A stretch of 64,000 nucleotides of DNA from Marininema halotolerans (GCF_900116235.1 NZ_FPAA01000002.1:310001-374000); one strand, 5' to 3'. Shown: positions 1 to 7,449, counted from the stretch's first letter. Program-made: numbers and translations. Notes: generated by a model from the sequence alone, not told the origin.

Positions 1-212
1 ACAATATAATGGTTTTTATCTTTGATTGAATGAATAAATATTAATTTATTAGTGGGTTTATTAATCAAACTACTTTCTAAATACACTTTCCGGGCTATTT
101 CCAATGGAGAAAGCCCTTCATGGATAATTTCATACTCAGGAATAATAACCGCAATTCGAGTAACCCCACTGATATAAATGGGAACAAACGTACTTTGTTT
201 ATAAATCAACAT
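1..212 (-). CDS. Hypothetical protein, partial, last visible gene of the peptide operon
   Basis: The first 70 codons are visible and the rest lies beyond base 1. The ATG at 212 comes two bases after the TAG of the asparagine synthetase homologue, so the two are translationally coupled. The N-terminus (MLIYKQSTFVPIYISG) contains a run of hydrophobic beta-strand-like residues (TRIAVIIPEYEIIHEG) followed by a Ser/Leu helix. I do not recognise the family. Its position makes it a candidate maturation, transport or immunity component of the pathway upstream. Confidence 0.55.
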   Translation of the reverse strand, partial: MLIYKQSTFVPIYISGVTRIAVIIPEYEIIHEGLSPLEIARKVYLESSLINKPTNKLIFIHSIKDKNHYI

Positions 213-214
213 AA

Positions 215-1975
215 CTATCCCGCCCTTTGATCTTGATAAAGGGAATTGAACGATCCTTTCTGTAATTGAAGAAATGTTTCAAGTACAATAAAACTCCACA
301 GATGATGGCTATAGTCTGCACCTTTTTGGTGCATATTCCAAATCGATAATAGTGAATTTTTATGTACAAAATTACAAATTATGGAATTTGAAGAAAACAA
401 AGTTTCATAAATCCAATTCTTCCATTGATCACGCATCCAACCTTGCATCGGAAAGGTAAATGGTTTCTTCTTACGTTCTATCAACCAACGAGGCATAAAT
501 TGTGATGCTTGATCTTTTAACCATACCTTCTCCACTCCATCTATACGGAGATCTCCCGTTGAAAGCAATCGAGCCTGCGCAATCATAGAGGGTCGTAGGA
601 ATGGAACTCGGGCCTCGACTCCCCAAGCCATGGATAGCTTGTCTACTCGATTGAGATGGTAACTTGGTAAACGAAACTTCTGCTCCCACTCCATGGCGCC
701 TTTTAAAGAACGAACTTGATTTAGTTGTTGTATTGGTTCAGCATATGGCTCCCAAGCATTATTCTGTAAAATTAGGATCTCTTTTAATTGTGTATCACTG
801 AAAAGTAGCAGATCAGAAATATACTGACTCTGAGTTACATCCAATCCAACATTCTTGTCCCAATGGTGAAAACGACTATATCCTCCAAAAAATTCATCTG
901 AACCATCCCCAGTCAACACTACTTTGCAGTGCTCTTTGACTTCTCTCATAAGGGCATAATACGGTAAGGTAATTGGATCCTGATTAGGCTCATCCAAATG
1001 CCAGATTACTTCTTCTAGCATTTCTGGAACTTCTAAGGGATTTAAAAGGACTGAATGAAAATGCCCGTTTACTTCTTTTGTCATCTGCTGAGCATATATC
1101 CGTTCATCGTCCTCTGTCTCTATAGGATAGCCGACTGTAAATACGGGAACAGGTTCATCCATTTGTTCTGCCATTGCTTTTAGGACAAGATTAGAGTCTA
1201 GTCCACCACTAGCAATACATCCAACTTTTACATCACTCAACATCGTTGTACGTACTTGTTCGTAGAAAAATTCTTTAAAAGGATCTGTAATGGTTGATAC
1301 ATGTGGCTGAAAGTACTTTCTTACCAATTTCTGATCTTGTGTTTTATAAATCAAAACTTCGCCTGGTTTTAGTTTCCGGATCTTTTTATACGGCGTATAG
1401 GGAGTTGGAATTGATTTAAATAAAAGGTAACTCCCTATCGCCGAGGGATCTAACTCAAACGGCCTTTTATCAAATTGATGAATTGTTTTTATCTCTGAAG
1501 CGAATACAAACTCATTATCTGATTGAATCGTATAGTATAAAGGCTTTATTCCTGCTGAATCAACACTCAATAACAATATTTTTTTTTCAGCATCCCAAAT
1601 TGCAAGCGCAAACATCCCATCTAATTCTTCAAACAAGCGCTCCCCTTTTTCTTCATATAGGTGAGGAAGAATGGCTCCATCGCTTTGAGAATCAATGGTA
1701 TGTCCTCTGCTCTCTAACCAACAACGTAACCGATCATTGTTATAGATTTCACCATTGAATACGACAACAACATTTTTTCGCTCATTATAATACGGTTGCT
1801 CACCGAAGGCTAAATCGCGAATACTTAATCTGCGCATACCCAAAGCCATAAAGTCATCTAAATAAATTCCTTCCGAGTCTGGACCTCGATGAACTAAAGA
1901 GCCCGTACATTTTTTCAGTTTTACATAGGATTGATAACGATCACCCTTTATATGAAAGCCGACGATTCCACAAAT
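215..1975 (-). CDS. Asparagine synthetase (glutamine-hydrolysing) homologue with ATT start, peptide-cluster member
   Basis: The 586-residue protein has both domains of the AsnB family. The N-terminal Ntn glutaminase has Cys2 in MCGIVGF, HRGPDS at about 29-34 and NGEIYN at about 74-79. The synthetase domain has the ATP pyrophosphatase loop SGGLDS at about 256-261 and LTGDGSDEFFGGY. The first ATG in frame (1849) would delete the catalytic Cys and 42 conserved residues. Reading upstream, an ATT at 1975-1973 directly precedes the Cys codon, eight bases after AAGGGGGG, and no ATG, GTG or TTG lies between it and the in-frame stop at 2014-2012. Activity on free aspartate is possible, but its place among the peptide and MNIO genes suggests amidation or amide-bond formation on the peptide. 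AsnB-like proteins also serve as lasso cyclases, but no leader peptidase or RRE is seen here. Confidence 0.88.
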   Translation of the reverse strand: MCGIVGFHIKGDRYQSYVKLKKCTGSLVHRGPDSEGIYLDDFMALGMRRLSIRDLAFGEQPYYNERKNVVVVFNGEIYNNDRLRCWLESRGHTIDSQSDGAILPHLYEEKGERLFEELDGMFALAIWDAEKKILLLSVDSAGIKPLYYTIQSDNEFVFASEIKTIHQFDKRPFELDPSAIGSYLLFKSIPTPYTPYKKIRKLKPGEVLIYKTQDQKLVRKYFQPHVSTITDPFKEFFYEQVRTTMLSDVKVGCIASGGLDSNLVLKAMAEQMDEPVPVFTVGYPIETEDDERIYAQQMTKEVNGHFHSVLLNPLEVPEMLEEVIWHLDEPNQDPITLPYYALMREVKEHCKVVLTGDGSDEFFGGYSRFHHWDKNVGLDVTQSQYISDLLLFSDTQLKEILILQNNAWEPYAEPIQQLNQVRSLKGAMEWEQKFRLPSYHLNRVDKLSMAWGVEARVPFLRPSMIAQARLLSTGDLRIDGVEKVWLKDQASQFMPRWLIERKKKPFTFPMQGWMRDQWKNWIYETLFSSNSIICNFVHKNSLLSIWNMHQKGADYSHHLWSFIVLETFLQLQKGSFNSLYQDQRAG

Positions 1976-1993
1976 TTTAAAAACCCCCCTTAG

Positions 1994-2022
1994 AAAAAAT
2001 ACGCGGGAGATTTATCTCCCGC
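1994..2022 (-). terminator. Hairpin terminator/attenuator between precursor genes and asparagine synthetase homologue
   Basis: An 8-bp perfect stem GCGGGAGA/TCTCCCGC with a 4-base loop (2003-2022) is followed on the minus strand by a T-rich run (GTATTTTTTCTA). It sits 12 bases after the last peptide stop and just before the ribosome site of the next gene. It should end most transcripts after the peptides and leave lower read-through into the enzyme gene, a common way to make substrate in excess over enzyme. Confidence 0.8.
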
Positions 2023-2034
2023 TTTTACTACCAC

Positions 2035-2097
2035 TTAGTTACCACCAGCGTTTTTTTCAACTTTTCCTTGGTTGTTCCGAGTTTGAACTTTTTTCAT
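2035..2097 (-). CDS. 20-residue putative RiPP precursor peptide, copy 3 (promoter-distal)
   Basis: The ORF encodes MKKVQTRNNQGKVEKNAGGN and is preceded by a strong ribosome site (AGAAGGGGGTG, 7 bases before ATG). It is identical in protein sequence to the other two copies; the penultimate Gly codon is GGT here and GGC in the others. The peptide is basic and rich in Asn, Lys and Gly. It has no Cys, no signal peptide and no double-Gly leader. It is far too short for standard gene callers. The precursor role is inferred from the MNIO, partner and amidotransferase genes around it. Confidence 0.8.
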   Translation of the reverse strand: MKKVQTRNNQGKVEKNAGGN

Positions 2098-2181
2098 GAT
2101 ATTCACCCCCTTCTATAGCACTTTATATTGGTCATTTCTTATAGCACTCTCAATGTCTGATTCTCAGCAATTAATTACCAC

Positions 2182-2244
2182 TTAGTTGCCACCAGCGTTT
2201 TTTTCAACTTTTCCTTGGTTGTTCCGAGTTTGAACTTTTTTCAT
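2182..2244 (-). CDS. 20-residue putative RiPP precursor peptide, copy 2
   Basis: This middle copy of the triplicated gene encodes the same peptide as copies 1 and 3. A good ribosome site (AAGAGGGTG) precedes the ATG. The start lies exactly 147 bp from the neighbouring starts, so the duplication unit includes the complete upstream untranslated region. Conservation of the ORF and its ribosome site in each unit supports translation. Confidence 0.8.
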   Translation of the reverse strand: MKKVQTRNNQGKVEKNAGGN

Positions 2245-2328
2245 GATATTCACCCTCTTTCATAGCACTTTATATTCGTCATTTCTTATAGCACTCTCAA
2301 TGTCTGATTCTCAGCAATTAATTACCAC

Positions 2329-2391
2329 TTAGTTGCCACCAGCGTTTTTTTCAACTTTTCCTTGGTTGTTCCGAGTTTGAACTTTTTTCAT
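2329..2391 (-). CDS. 20-residue putative RiPP precursor peptide, copy 1 (promoter-proximal)
   Basis: The first copy in transcription order starts 31 bases after the stop of the partner gene, with AAAGGGGGTG as ribosome site. The sequence matches the other copies until about base 2415 and then diverges into the partner gene. This marks the edge of the repeat unit and suggests the array grew from this copy. Confidence 0.8.
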   Translation of the reverse strand: MKKVQTRNNQGKVEKNAGGN

Positions 2392-2422
2392 GATATTCAC
2401 CCCCTTTCATAGCACTTTTTGT

Positions 2423-3220
2423 TCAGTCCCTCATTCCAATTATTTCGAGATCATATATTTCACAAATCATGTTTTTCCATTCTTCCATTTCCTCGAGGGA
2501 ATCAGCTTTATTAAGAATCTCGTTTCCAGTTAAGTTATTATCAAGTAATCGAAAAAAAATAGGATCATCAATTTCAAATATATTTGAGCTTATGGCATTC
2601 AAATAATCCTTTTGAAAAAAATACGTTGTCTGTTTCTTCGGAATCACTGCCAAATCTTCTATTCTCTTGATTTCATCATTATCAATAATGTCAATTAAAT
2701 TGTATGAGACTGTTTTTATAGAAAAAGGACGTTTTAGATACAATGGTCTATCAAAATTTAATGAAATATTATTGTATGGATCCTGTAAAGATACTTGTGA
2801 TACATTGAATACCTGGAAGGAATATGTAGCAAGGTCAGCAAGAATATCTGGCAATTGATTGTCATAAATATATTGCTGAGCATGGTCATAAAATCGCTTA
2901 GCCTCTACATCTGGAGTAAGAAACCCATCTGTGTAACGTTTACAGAATGAAGAAAAGAATGAATCAAATACTCCTACCTGTTGTAGAACTGTGGTAAATT
3001 CAGCAAAATCAGCGCGTCTTTTTGCCCTTCGCTCGCGATCTAATTGATTTACTGTACGATCCAGTTGAGTGAAGTCTAATGATACAGCTAGTTTTAACTC
3101 TTCTTTGGAAAAGCCAAATTCGGAATACCGGGTTTCAATTGGCAGTGATTTTACTTTTTCTCGCAACGACTTATCTCTAATATAACGTGTCAAAAAGGTT
3201 TGTAATTGTAATACACCCAT
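2423..3220 (-). CDS. MNIO partner-like protein (BufC/HvfC-type architecture)
   Basis: The protein has 265 residues. Its start overlaps the MNIO stop (TAATG), so the two are co-translated. The N-terminal ~60 residues (LQTFLTRYIRD, then an FGFSKEELKLAVSLD stretch) look like the small helical domain found in partners of DUF692 enzymes, followed by a Lys/Arg helix and a segment with LADLATYSFQVF. That segment resembles the LADLARYE motif of such partners. Known partners bind the precursor peptide and present it to the MNIO. No cysteine cluster or enzyme motif is visible. The assignment rests on architecture and gene order more than on clear sequence identity. Confidence 0.6.
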   Translation of the reverse strand: MGVLQLQTFLTRYIRDKSLREKVKSLPIETRYSEFGFSKEELKLAVSLDFTQLDRTVNQLDRERRAKRRADFAEFTTVLQQVGVFDSFFSSFCKRYTDGFLTPDVEAKRFYDHAQQYIYDNQLPDILADLATYSFQVFNVSQVSLQDPYNNISLNFDRPLYLKRPFSIKTVSYNLIDIIDNDEIKRIEDLAVIPKKQTTYFFQKDYLNAISSNIFEIDDPIFFRLLDNNLTGNEILNKADSLEEMEEWKNMICEIYDLEIIGMRD

Positions 3221-4071
3221 TAGTAGCCCGCTCCTTTGTTCTTAAAGAACAATGAATTAGCCCATTCCATTCGTTGACGTAATTCTTCGACCTCTGGATG
3301 GGAATCAGTTTCTGTTTCCAACTCCCATATAAACGCCTTTGGCTTAACTCCCCTCTTCTTAACCAAATATTCCAGCGCTTCGTACTGCATCATTTGCTTG
3401 TCATAAATAGTGCCAAATATATCAGATTTCATCTCTTTCTGTTCCTGGCTGTTGCCAATTGTACAATGAATCTGAACTATTCGCTCAACAGGAATAGTAT
3501 CAATAAACTCATAATAATCAGATTCCATGAACGACTTAGAAGTACTGATATTTTCCATGCTAAGTACAATTCCGATATCCGCCTTCTCTACCACATCTTT
3601 AAGGAATTGAGCTTGAGACATAGTTCCCACTTGATAATATTGCACTACGTTTTCGATTAGTAATGGTGTATTGATCACCTTTTTGGCTTCTAATATACCT
3701 CGAACAAAAACATCAACAGATTCTTCATTCATAATAGGAGGAAGCAAACCACCAGAACCTAAACCTGGAACTCCAGTAAAACATAGATGATCTCCACACC
3801 ACTTTGCCTTACATCTAAATATTAGATCATTCATGTTATCTAATAAATTTCTTTCAACTGGAGCGTCTGTTCCAAAAGAAAACCTTGTTGTATGAGCAAT
3901 TATAGGTTTCCCCAGTCGATCAGCCATTTTGTTTAACTCGTCTGGCTCGTTCATATACTGAATTAACAGTAACTCGTAAACGTCTGATATATCACCTAAT
4001 TTATCAAGATAATCCATATAGGTCTTGGAATTATGAACGAGCATACCGACTCCTAAATGAGGGTAAGTCAT
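3220..4071 (-). CDS. DUF692/MNIO-family (multinuclear non-haem iron oxygenase-like) enzyme
   Basis: The 283-residue TIM-barrel-type protein has the order of DUF692 signatures: GVGM near the N-terminus, IIAHTTRFSFG (His60), GDHLCFTG (His95), LLIENVVQYY (Glu140), QIH (His202) and IWE (Glu250). In known MNIOs these residues bind two or three irons that oxidise Cys, Asp or Asn side chains of RiPP precursors. Two usual ligand motifs look altered: LLLDVNN appears here as IVLSMEN (Asp to Ser171), and the second His after QIH is missing. A tiny ORF, M-I-K-stop, lies between a GAAGGAG site and this ATG and overlaps it as ATGA, which may couple translation. It is the first gene of the operon. Fold assignment is firm; chemistry is unknown. 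Confidence 0.75.
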   Translation of the reverse strand: MTYPHLGVGMLVHNSKTYMDYLDKLGDISDVYELLLIQYMNEPDELNKMADRLGKPIIAHTTRFSFGTDAPVERNLLDNMNDLIFRCKAKWCGDHLCFTGVPGLGSGGLLPPIMNEESVDVFVRGILEAKKVINTPLLIENVVQYYQVGTMSQAQFLKDVVEKADIGIVLSMENISTSKSFMESDYYEFIDTIPVERIVQIHCTIGNSQEQKEMKSDIFGTIYDKQMMQYEALEYLVKKRGVKPKAFIWELETETDSHPEVEELRQRMEWANSLFFKNKGAGY

Positions 4072-4900
4072 TTTATCATAGTCACTCCTTCGTTTAATTT
4101 AGTTGCTGGATGACTCAGACTGTCAAAAAAGAGACTGAGCATAGTATAATCCCGATCTTGACACTTTCTTGCTAGTTCTATTTCTTGGCTTTTTCAGAAG
4201 TGAAGTTCTAAATATAGAGTATATGAAGACAATGTTTAACATTAATAATCATTTAAAGCATACAACTCTAAGTAAGATTTGTAAAATAAAAATATCAATA
4301 TATTTTAAGAAGTCTTTTTAAAAACCACATGAAACTATATCATACACACGAAAAGTGTCTCCAGAGAGTGTTGTGAGCACGTGGTTTAATCGTTTACTCC
4401 CTTCTCTCGTTCCGTTGGGGTTCGATGAAGGGGGCTTGATCGTGTTAAATTGATACGCCCCCCCGTTGCCTCAGGCGTCACATTTGTTGCTTCTATCACT
4501 CCCTATTCTTCCCGTCTTTTAGATAATCACTTACCAGTATGCACACCTACTATATTTAGTAATGATCACGCAGTTATTATGTGATACGCATTACTCTACT
4601 TCAACCAATTCTAGACCCTTAATTCAATACCAACCCTCCAACTATATGGCCAATTATAATTTAATAAAATGCAAAAATGCAATATAAATTATTTACAAAT
4701 TACAAAATTAAAATATTTTTATCTTTTATAATTTGAGATATTAACATTTATGATCTCATGTCTCAATACTTTGCATCCAACCTCAAAGCCACCGTCATCA
4801 ATTTATTGGCTAATTTTAATCAATACTGCATTTCACTAATTTGAAACGTGAGATTAATTTTGATCATATCTCACAAAAAAAACAATGGATTTGGACTTGA
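4072..4900. other. Divergent intergenic region, AT-rich, no gene seen
   Basis: About 830 bp separates the peptide operon from the TPR remnant. On the minus strand a TATACT -10-like hexamer lies near 4140, followed by an imperfect CTCAG/CTGAG hairpin (about 4110-4139), so the operon promoter is probably here. Bases 4340-4560 are more GC-rich than the rest and contain runs such as CCCTTCTCTCG and GAAGGGGG, but no convincing ORF. Confidence 0.4.
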
Positions 4901-5449
4901 AAGCATTTTAAGAATGCTATTTCAAGTGCGAAGATAGGACTTTCTTATTGTTTGCTTTGTTCTTGTTTTGATAGATACATAGATATATGCATGCTTATGT
5001 GTGATATATTTGCAGATATGGGCGAATTAGAATTGGCTGAAAATCTGTATCCTTCCGTAATTCAACTTTGCAAAACAGTTAGGTTTGATACATCAAAAAT
5101 AGTTCAATTACATATATCATTAGGTGAATTGTTGCTGAATCAAGATAAATCCGAGGATACTCATGATGTATATGAGTCTGCAAATGCTCTTTGTGAGAAA
5201 GAAGATTATACAGGTGTAAAATATATTGACTTATTAATAAAAATTGGAGACTTGTTTTATAAAAAAGATGATAACGAAAAAACCATCCAGTATTTTGAAA
5301 AAGCTCTCGGTCTGCTCAATAATAATTATCTTAAATATAAATACGCTGAACTATTCTTCAAGTTGTCCGTATGCTATGCTAAAATTGGAAGTGATAAAGA
5401 AATAGAATATATTAGAATGTACAGTAATTTTAGAAATCCCTTTAATTAA
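4901..5449 (+). pseudogene. Truncated TPR-repeat protein, possibly a peptide-sensing regulator remnant
   Basis: An open frame of about 180 codons contains three or more TPR-like helix pairs (GELELAENLYPSVIQLC, then IGDLFYKKDDNEKTIQYFEKALGL, then LSVCYAKIG). The TPR-like reading extends upstream to an in-frame TGA at 4898-4900. The only starts are a TTG at 4952 and an ATG at 4991, both inside the repeat region and without a ribosome site. Rap, PlcR and Rgg-like regulators bind peptides with such repeats, but the N-terminal output domain is absent, so it looks like a 5' deletion remnant. Confidence 0.5.
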
Positions 5450-5490
5450 TTTATTTTTTTAATTCCTATTTAAAAAAATAAATTATTGTT

Positions 5491-5509
5491 GATAATGATA
5501 ATCCTTTTC
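5491..5509 (+). promoter_or_regulatory. Fur box
   Basis: GATAATGATAATCCTTTTC matches the 19-bp Fur consensus (GATAATGATWATCATTATC) at about 16 positions. It lies 45 bases before the acyltransferase gene, so the gene should be repressed when iron is plentiful. Confidence 0.75.
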
Positions 5510-5553
5510 AATTATAATTACGAGTAACTACTCTATCAAAGGATCTGACGTGA

Positions 5554-6144
5554 ATGAAAAAAAACAGAATACTTCATAGCAAATATATTGATGATTTGGG
5601 GTTAACGATGAGTATCCGTAAACTAGATCTTATCAATGACTTTGAAGTGTTACATGATTGGATGCACCGCCCTTATATATCACCTTTTTGGAAACTTGAT
5701 GTATCAAACGAGGATTTTTCTGCTTATCTGAAAAGGACAACATCAACACCTGGACGAGAACACTTTATTTTTGAATTAGATGGTGAGCCATTCTCTTTTC
5801 TACTAACATACCTGGTTAGGAATGAAGACTTAAAAGATCATTATGATGACTTTGATATTAACGATATCGGAGTACATGTGGTGATCGGTGAGCGCAGCTA
5901 CATAGCAGAAAAATATGTAGTCCCTTATTTCCAATTAGGACTCGATTTTGTCTTCAAGAGAAACAAAGAGTCAAAGAAAATAATTGGAGAACCAGATAGA
6001 AGAAACAGAATTATTATTCCTTCTGCTAAAAAAGCTGGATTTATCAGCAGGGGTAAAATTACTCTCCCGCACAAAGTTGCAAATTTAATTGTTGCCGATC
6101 GAATCAAATTTTATGAGAGAAATGAGGATGAAACTCATGTTTAA
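5554..6144 (+). CDS. Siderophore-type GNAT acyltransferase (IucB/MbtK-like)
   Basis: The 196-residue protein matches the Acetyltransf_8 family that acylates the N6-hydroxylysine or amine groups of siderophores. Visible signatures are the N-terminal DWMHRPYISPFWKLD segment, REHFIFELDGEPFSFLLTYLV, a central IGVHVVIGERSY, and the C-terminal GEPDRRNRIIIPSAKKAGF that forms the acetyl-CoA pocket. A Fur box upstream supports iron regulation. No other siderophore gene is next to it, though an NRPS ends the window 58 kb away. It overlaps the next small gene. Confidence 0.8.
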   Translation: MKKNRILHSKYIDDLGLTMSIRKLDLINDFEVLHDWMHRPYISPFWKLDVSNEDFSAYLKRTTSTPGREHFIFELDGEPFSFLLTYLVRNEDLKDHYDDFDINDIGVHVVIGERSYIAEKYVVPYFQLGLDFVFKRNKESKKIIGEPDRRNRIIIPSAKKAGFISRGKITLPHKVANLIVADRIKFYERNEDETHV

Positions 6145-6370
6145 GGAAATTCTTGATCAAGAGGTCTTTTCCGTGGATATTACAAAAAGGAGTGCAGTCT
6201 GCATAACATCTTGGCAAGGTGAAGTAAAATGTATGGTCGACAAGGATACTTTGAACAAGTGGAAAAATGCTAAAGAGGAATTACTACAACAGGAATATAA
6301 CCATAGAACAGATACCATGGTCCTAGCCGTTTCAGAAGAAGAGGCAGTTGAGAAAGCCTTAAGTAAGTGA
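6137..6370 (+). CDS. Small hypothetical protein co-transcribed with the acyltransferase
   Basis: A 77-residue start at 6137 is chosen because GAGG lies 9 bases upstream inside the acyltransferase end and the ATG overlaps that gene's stop (ATGTTTAA). The protein is acidic at its C-terminus (VSEEEAVEKALSK) and has two Cys (AVCITSW, VKCMVD). No family is recognised. The same Fur-controlled transcript suggests an accessory role in iron uptake. Confidence 0.55.
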   Translation: MFKEILDQEVFSVDITKRSAVCITSWQGEVKCMVDKDTLNKWKNAKEELLQQEYNHRTDTMVLAVSEEEAVEKALSK

Positions 6371-6401
6371 ATATAACATCCATGACCTAGTTGAACAGAA
6401 A

Positions 6402-6430
6402 AAGGAGGACGTCAATTTGACGTTCTCCTT
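6402..6430 (+). terminator. Inverted repeat after the Fur-controlled genes
   Basis: Arms of 14 bp, AAGGAGGACGTCAA and TTGACGTTCTCCTT, pair with one mismatch around a single central base. The run of T afterwards is poor on the plus strand but good on the minus strand (CCTTTTTC), so the direction is uncertain. Confidence 0.55.
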
Positions 6431-7094
6431 ACTATTTGCATTAATAAAGGATTCAAATTAATAATCCTCCCATTTGTATCCTCTCTCTCAATGTAGCGCC
6501 ATGATAGAGAAAGATTTCTGGCTAACGGGGACGGGGATCATCCATTTACACCATAGTGTTTTTCCTAGAGAAATTTCTACCTCAACGCCTCTTAAACCCG
6601 ATATGTAAAGATTAAAAGCACAAAACCTTGGATGACTCTATCCATCCAGCTTTCCAGTGTTTCATTCCGTGTGGCGTTGTAATTTCCCACTGTGGATCTT
6701 GTCGTGACATTGTAAAAACTACCAGGGTTTTTCTTTGTCTTGATCCTTTATTTTTTAGTATTCGGGTCTTGCACGTTTTCTGTTCCCCCTCCGCTTTTTA
6801 TGATATGCTGTTGTCCCCTCCGGCTTTTGCCATCAGGTAAGTTACTTGACCCAAAGGACTCTCCTCTATCCTATCCTTCATTGTGAAGGGGTTCAGAATT
6901 GAATTATGCAACTCACAAATTAGTTTACTTAACATTATACGTGTGATTTTTCCTTTTGTGATCTTTAACCCTTTAGAGATCATATTCACAACGGCACTTA
7001 TAATCAACATCCATATTACTGTAATGAGAGATAATGATATGGGCTAGGCATCTGTATCACAGTAAAGTAAAATCCCAGTGTTCGTTTTAATATA
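6431..7094. other. Decayed gene-poor stretch upstream of an HtrA fragment
   Basis: Only short incidental frames occur. The downstream protease fragment lacks its N-terminal half, and I cannot trace that half here. No promoter or RNA gene is evident. Confidence 0.4.
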
Positions 7095-7382
7095 GGTGAT
7101 TTAGTTGCCATAGGTAACCCCCTCGGACTTAATCATACGGTCACCCTTGGTGTCATCAGTGGCAAAGACCGCCCATTAAGCATGGCCGACCGTTTCTTCA
7201 GCCGGGTCATTCAAACCGACGCAGCCATCAACCCTGGCAATAGCGGAGGACCCCTGCTCAATATTTTTGGGCAAGCAATTGGCATCAATACATTAGTGGT
7301 CTACCCCTCCCAAAGCATCAGCTTTGCCATCCCCATCGACGAAATAAAACCCTTAATACGTTCGTATATTGAGAAGACCTAG
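7095..7382 (+). pseudogene. HtrA/DegP-type serine protease C-terminal fragment
   Basis: About 95 codons match the end of a trypsin-like HtrA protease domain: [38 protein letters not shown] with the catalytic Ser, and a C-terminal [12 protein letters not shown]. The His and Asp of the triad, the transmembrane anchor and the PDZ domain are absent, and the nearest ATG (7182) would start inside the fold. It is a remnant. A second, more decayed copy is at 8968-9243. Confidence 0.8.
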
Positions 7383-7415
7383 AAGGGATCCGCTTAATTT
7401 AAGCGGATCCCTTCT
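7381..7415. terminator. Perfect 16-bp inverted repeat after the HtrA fragment
   Basis: AGAAGGGATCCGCTTA pairs perfectly with TAAGCGGATCCCTTCT across three bases. It overlaps the stop codon of the fragment. There is no T run, so it may act with the next hairpin. Confidence 0.6.
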
Positions 7416-7423
7416 ATAAAGGA

Positions 7424-7449
7424 AGACTGCTGATTAGGCAGTCTTTTTC
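7424..7449 (+). terminator. Rho-independent terminator
   Basis: The stem AGACTGC/GCAGTCT with a 7-base loop is followed by TTTTT. It ends plus-strand transcription from the protease remnant. Confidence 0.7.

Larger units (their letters stand above)
2030..2415 (-). repeat. Tandem triplication, 147-bp period, each unit one peptide gene
   Basis: Starts at 2097, 2244 and 2391 are spaced exactly 147 bp. The units differ at only a few positions, for example CCCCCTTC versus CCCTCTTT in the ribosome site and TTGGTC versus TTCGTC in the spacer. The spacer holds a small CTGAGAATCAG hairpin and two copies of AGTGCTATA. Near identity points to recent or homogenised duplication and to selection for peptide dosage. 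Confidence 0.9.

Noticed and set aside
1483-1758. Plus-strand frame inside the asparagine synthetase homologue
   Set aside because: Shadow of the real gene, no ribosome site, composition unlike a protein.
215-1975. Lasso peptide cluster (AsnB homologue as lasso cyclase)
   Set aside because: No leader peptidase (B2) or RRE gene is present, and the peptide lacks the conserved leader Thr and a Gly1 core. MNIO plus partner fits better.
2002-2420. CRISPR-like regular repeats
   Set aside because: The 147-bp period with coding content and ribosome sites is a tandem gene array, not short palindromic repeats with unique spacers.
4340-4560. RNA gene or mobile element end in the GC-richer patch
   Set aside because: No stable cloverleaf, no transposase remnant, no terminal inverted repeats found by eye.
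6628-7010. Two short frames (plus and minus) before the HtrA fragment
   Set aside because: No ribosome site and no protein-like pattern; overlap one another.
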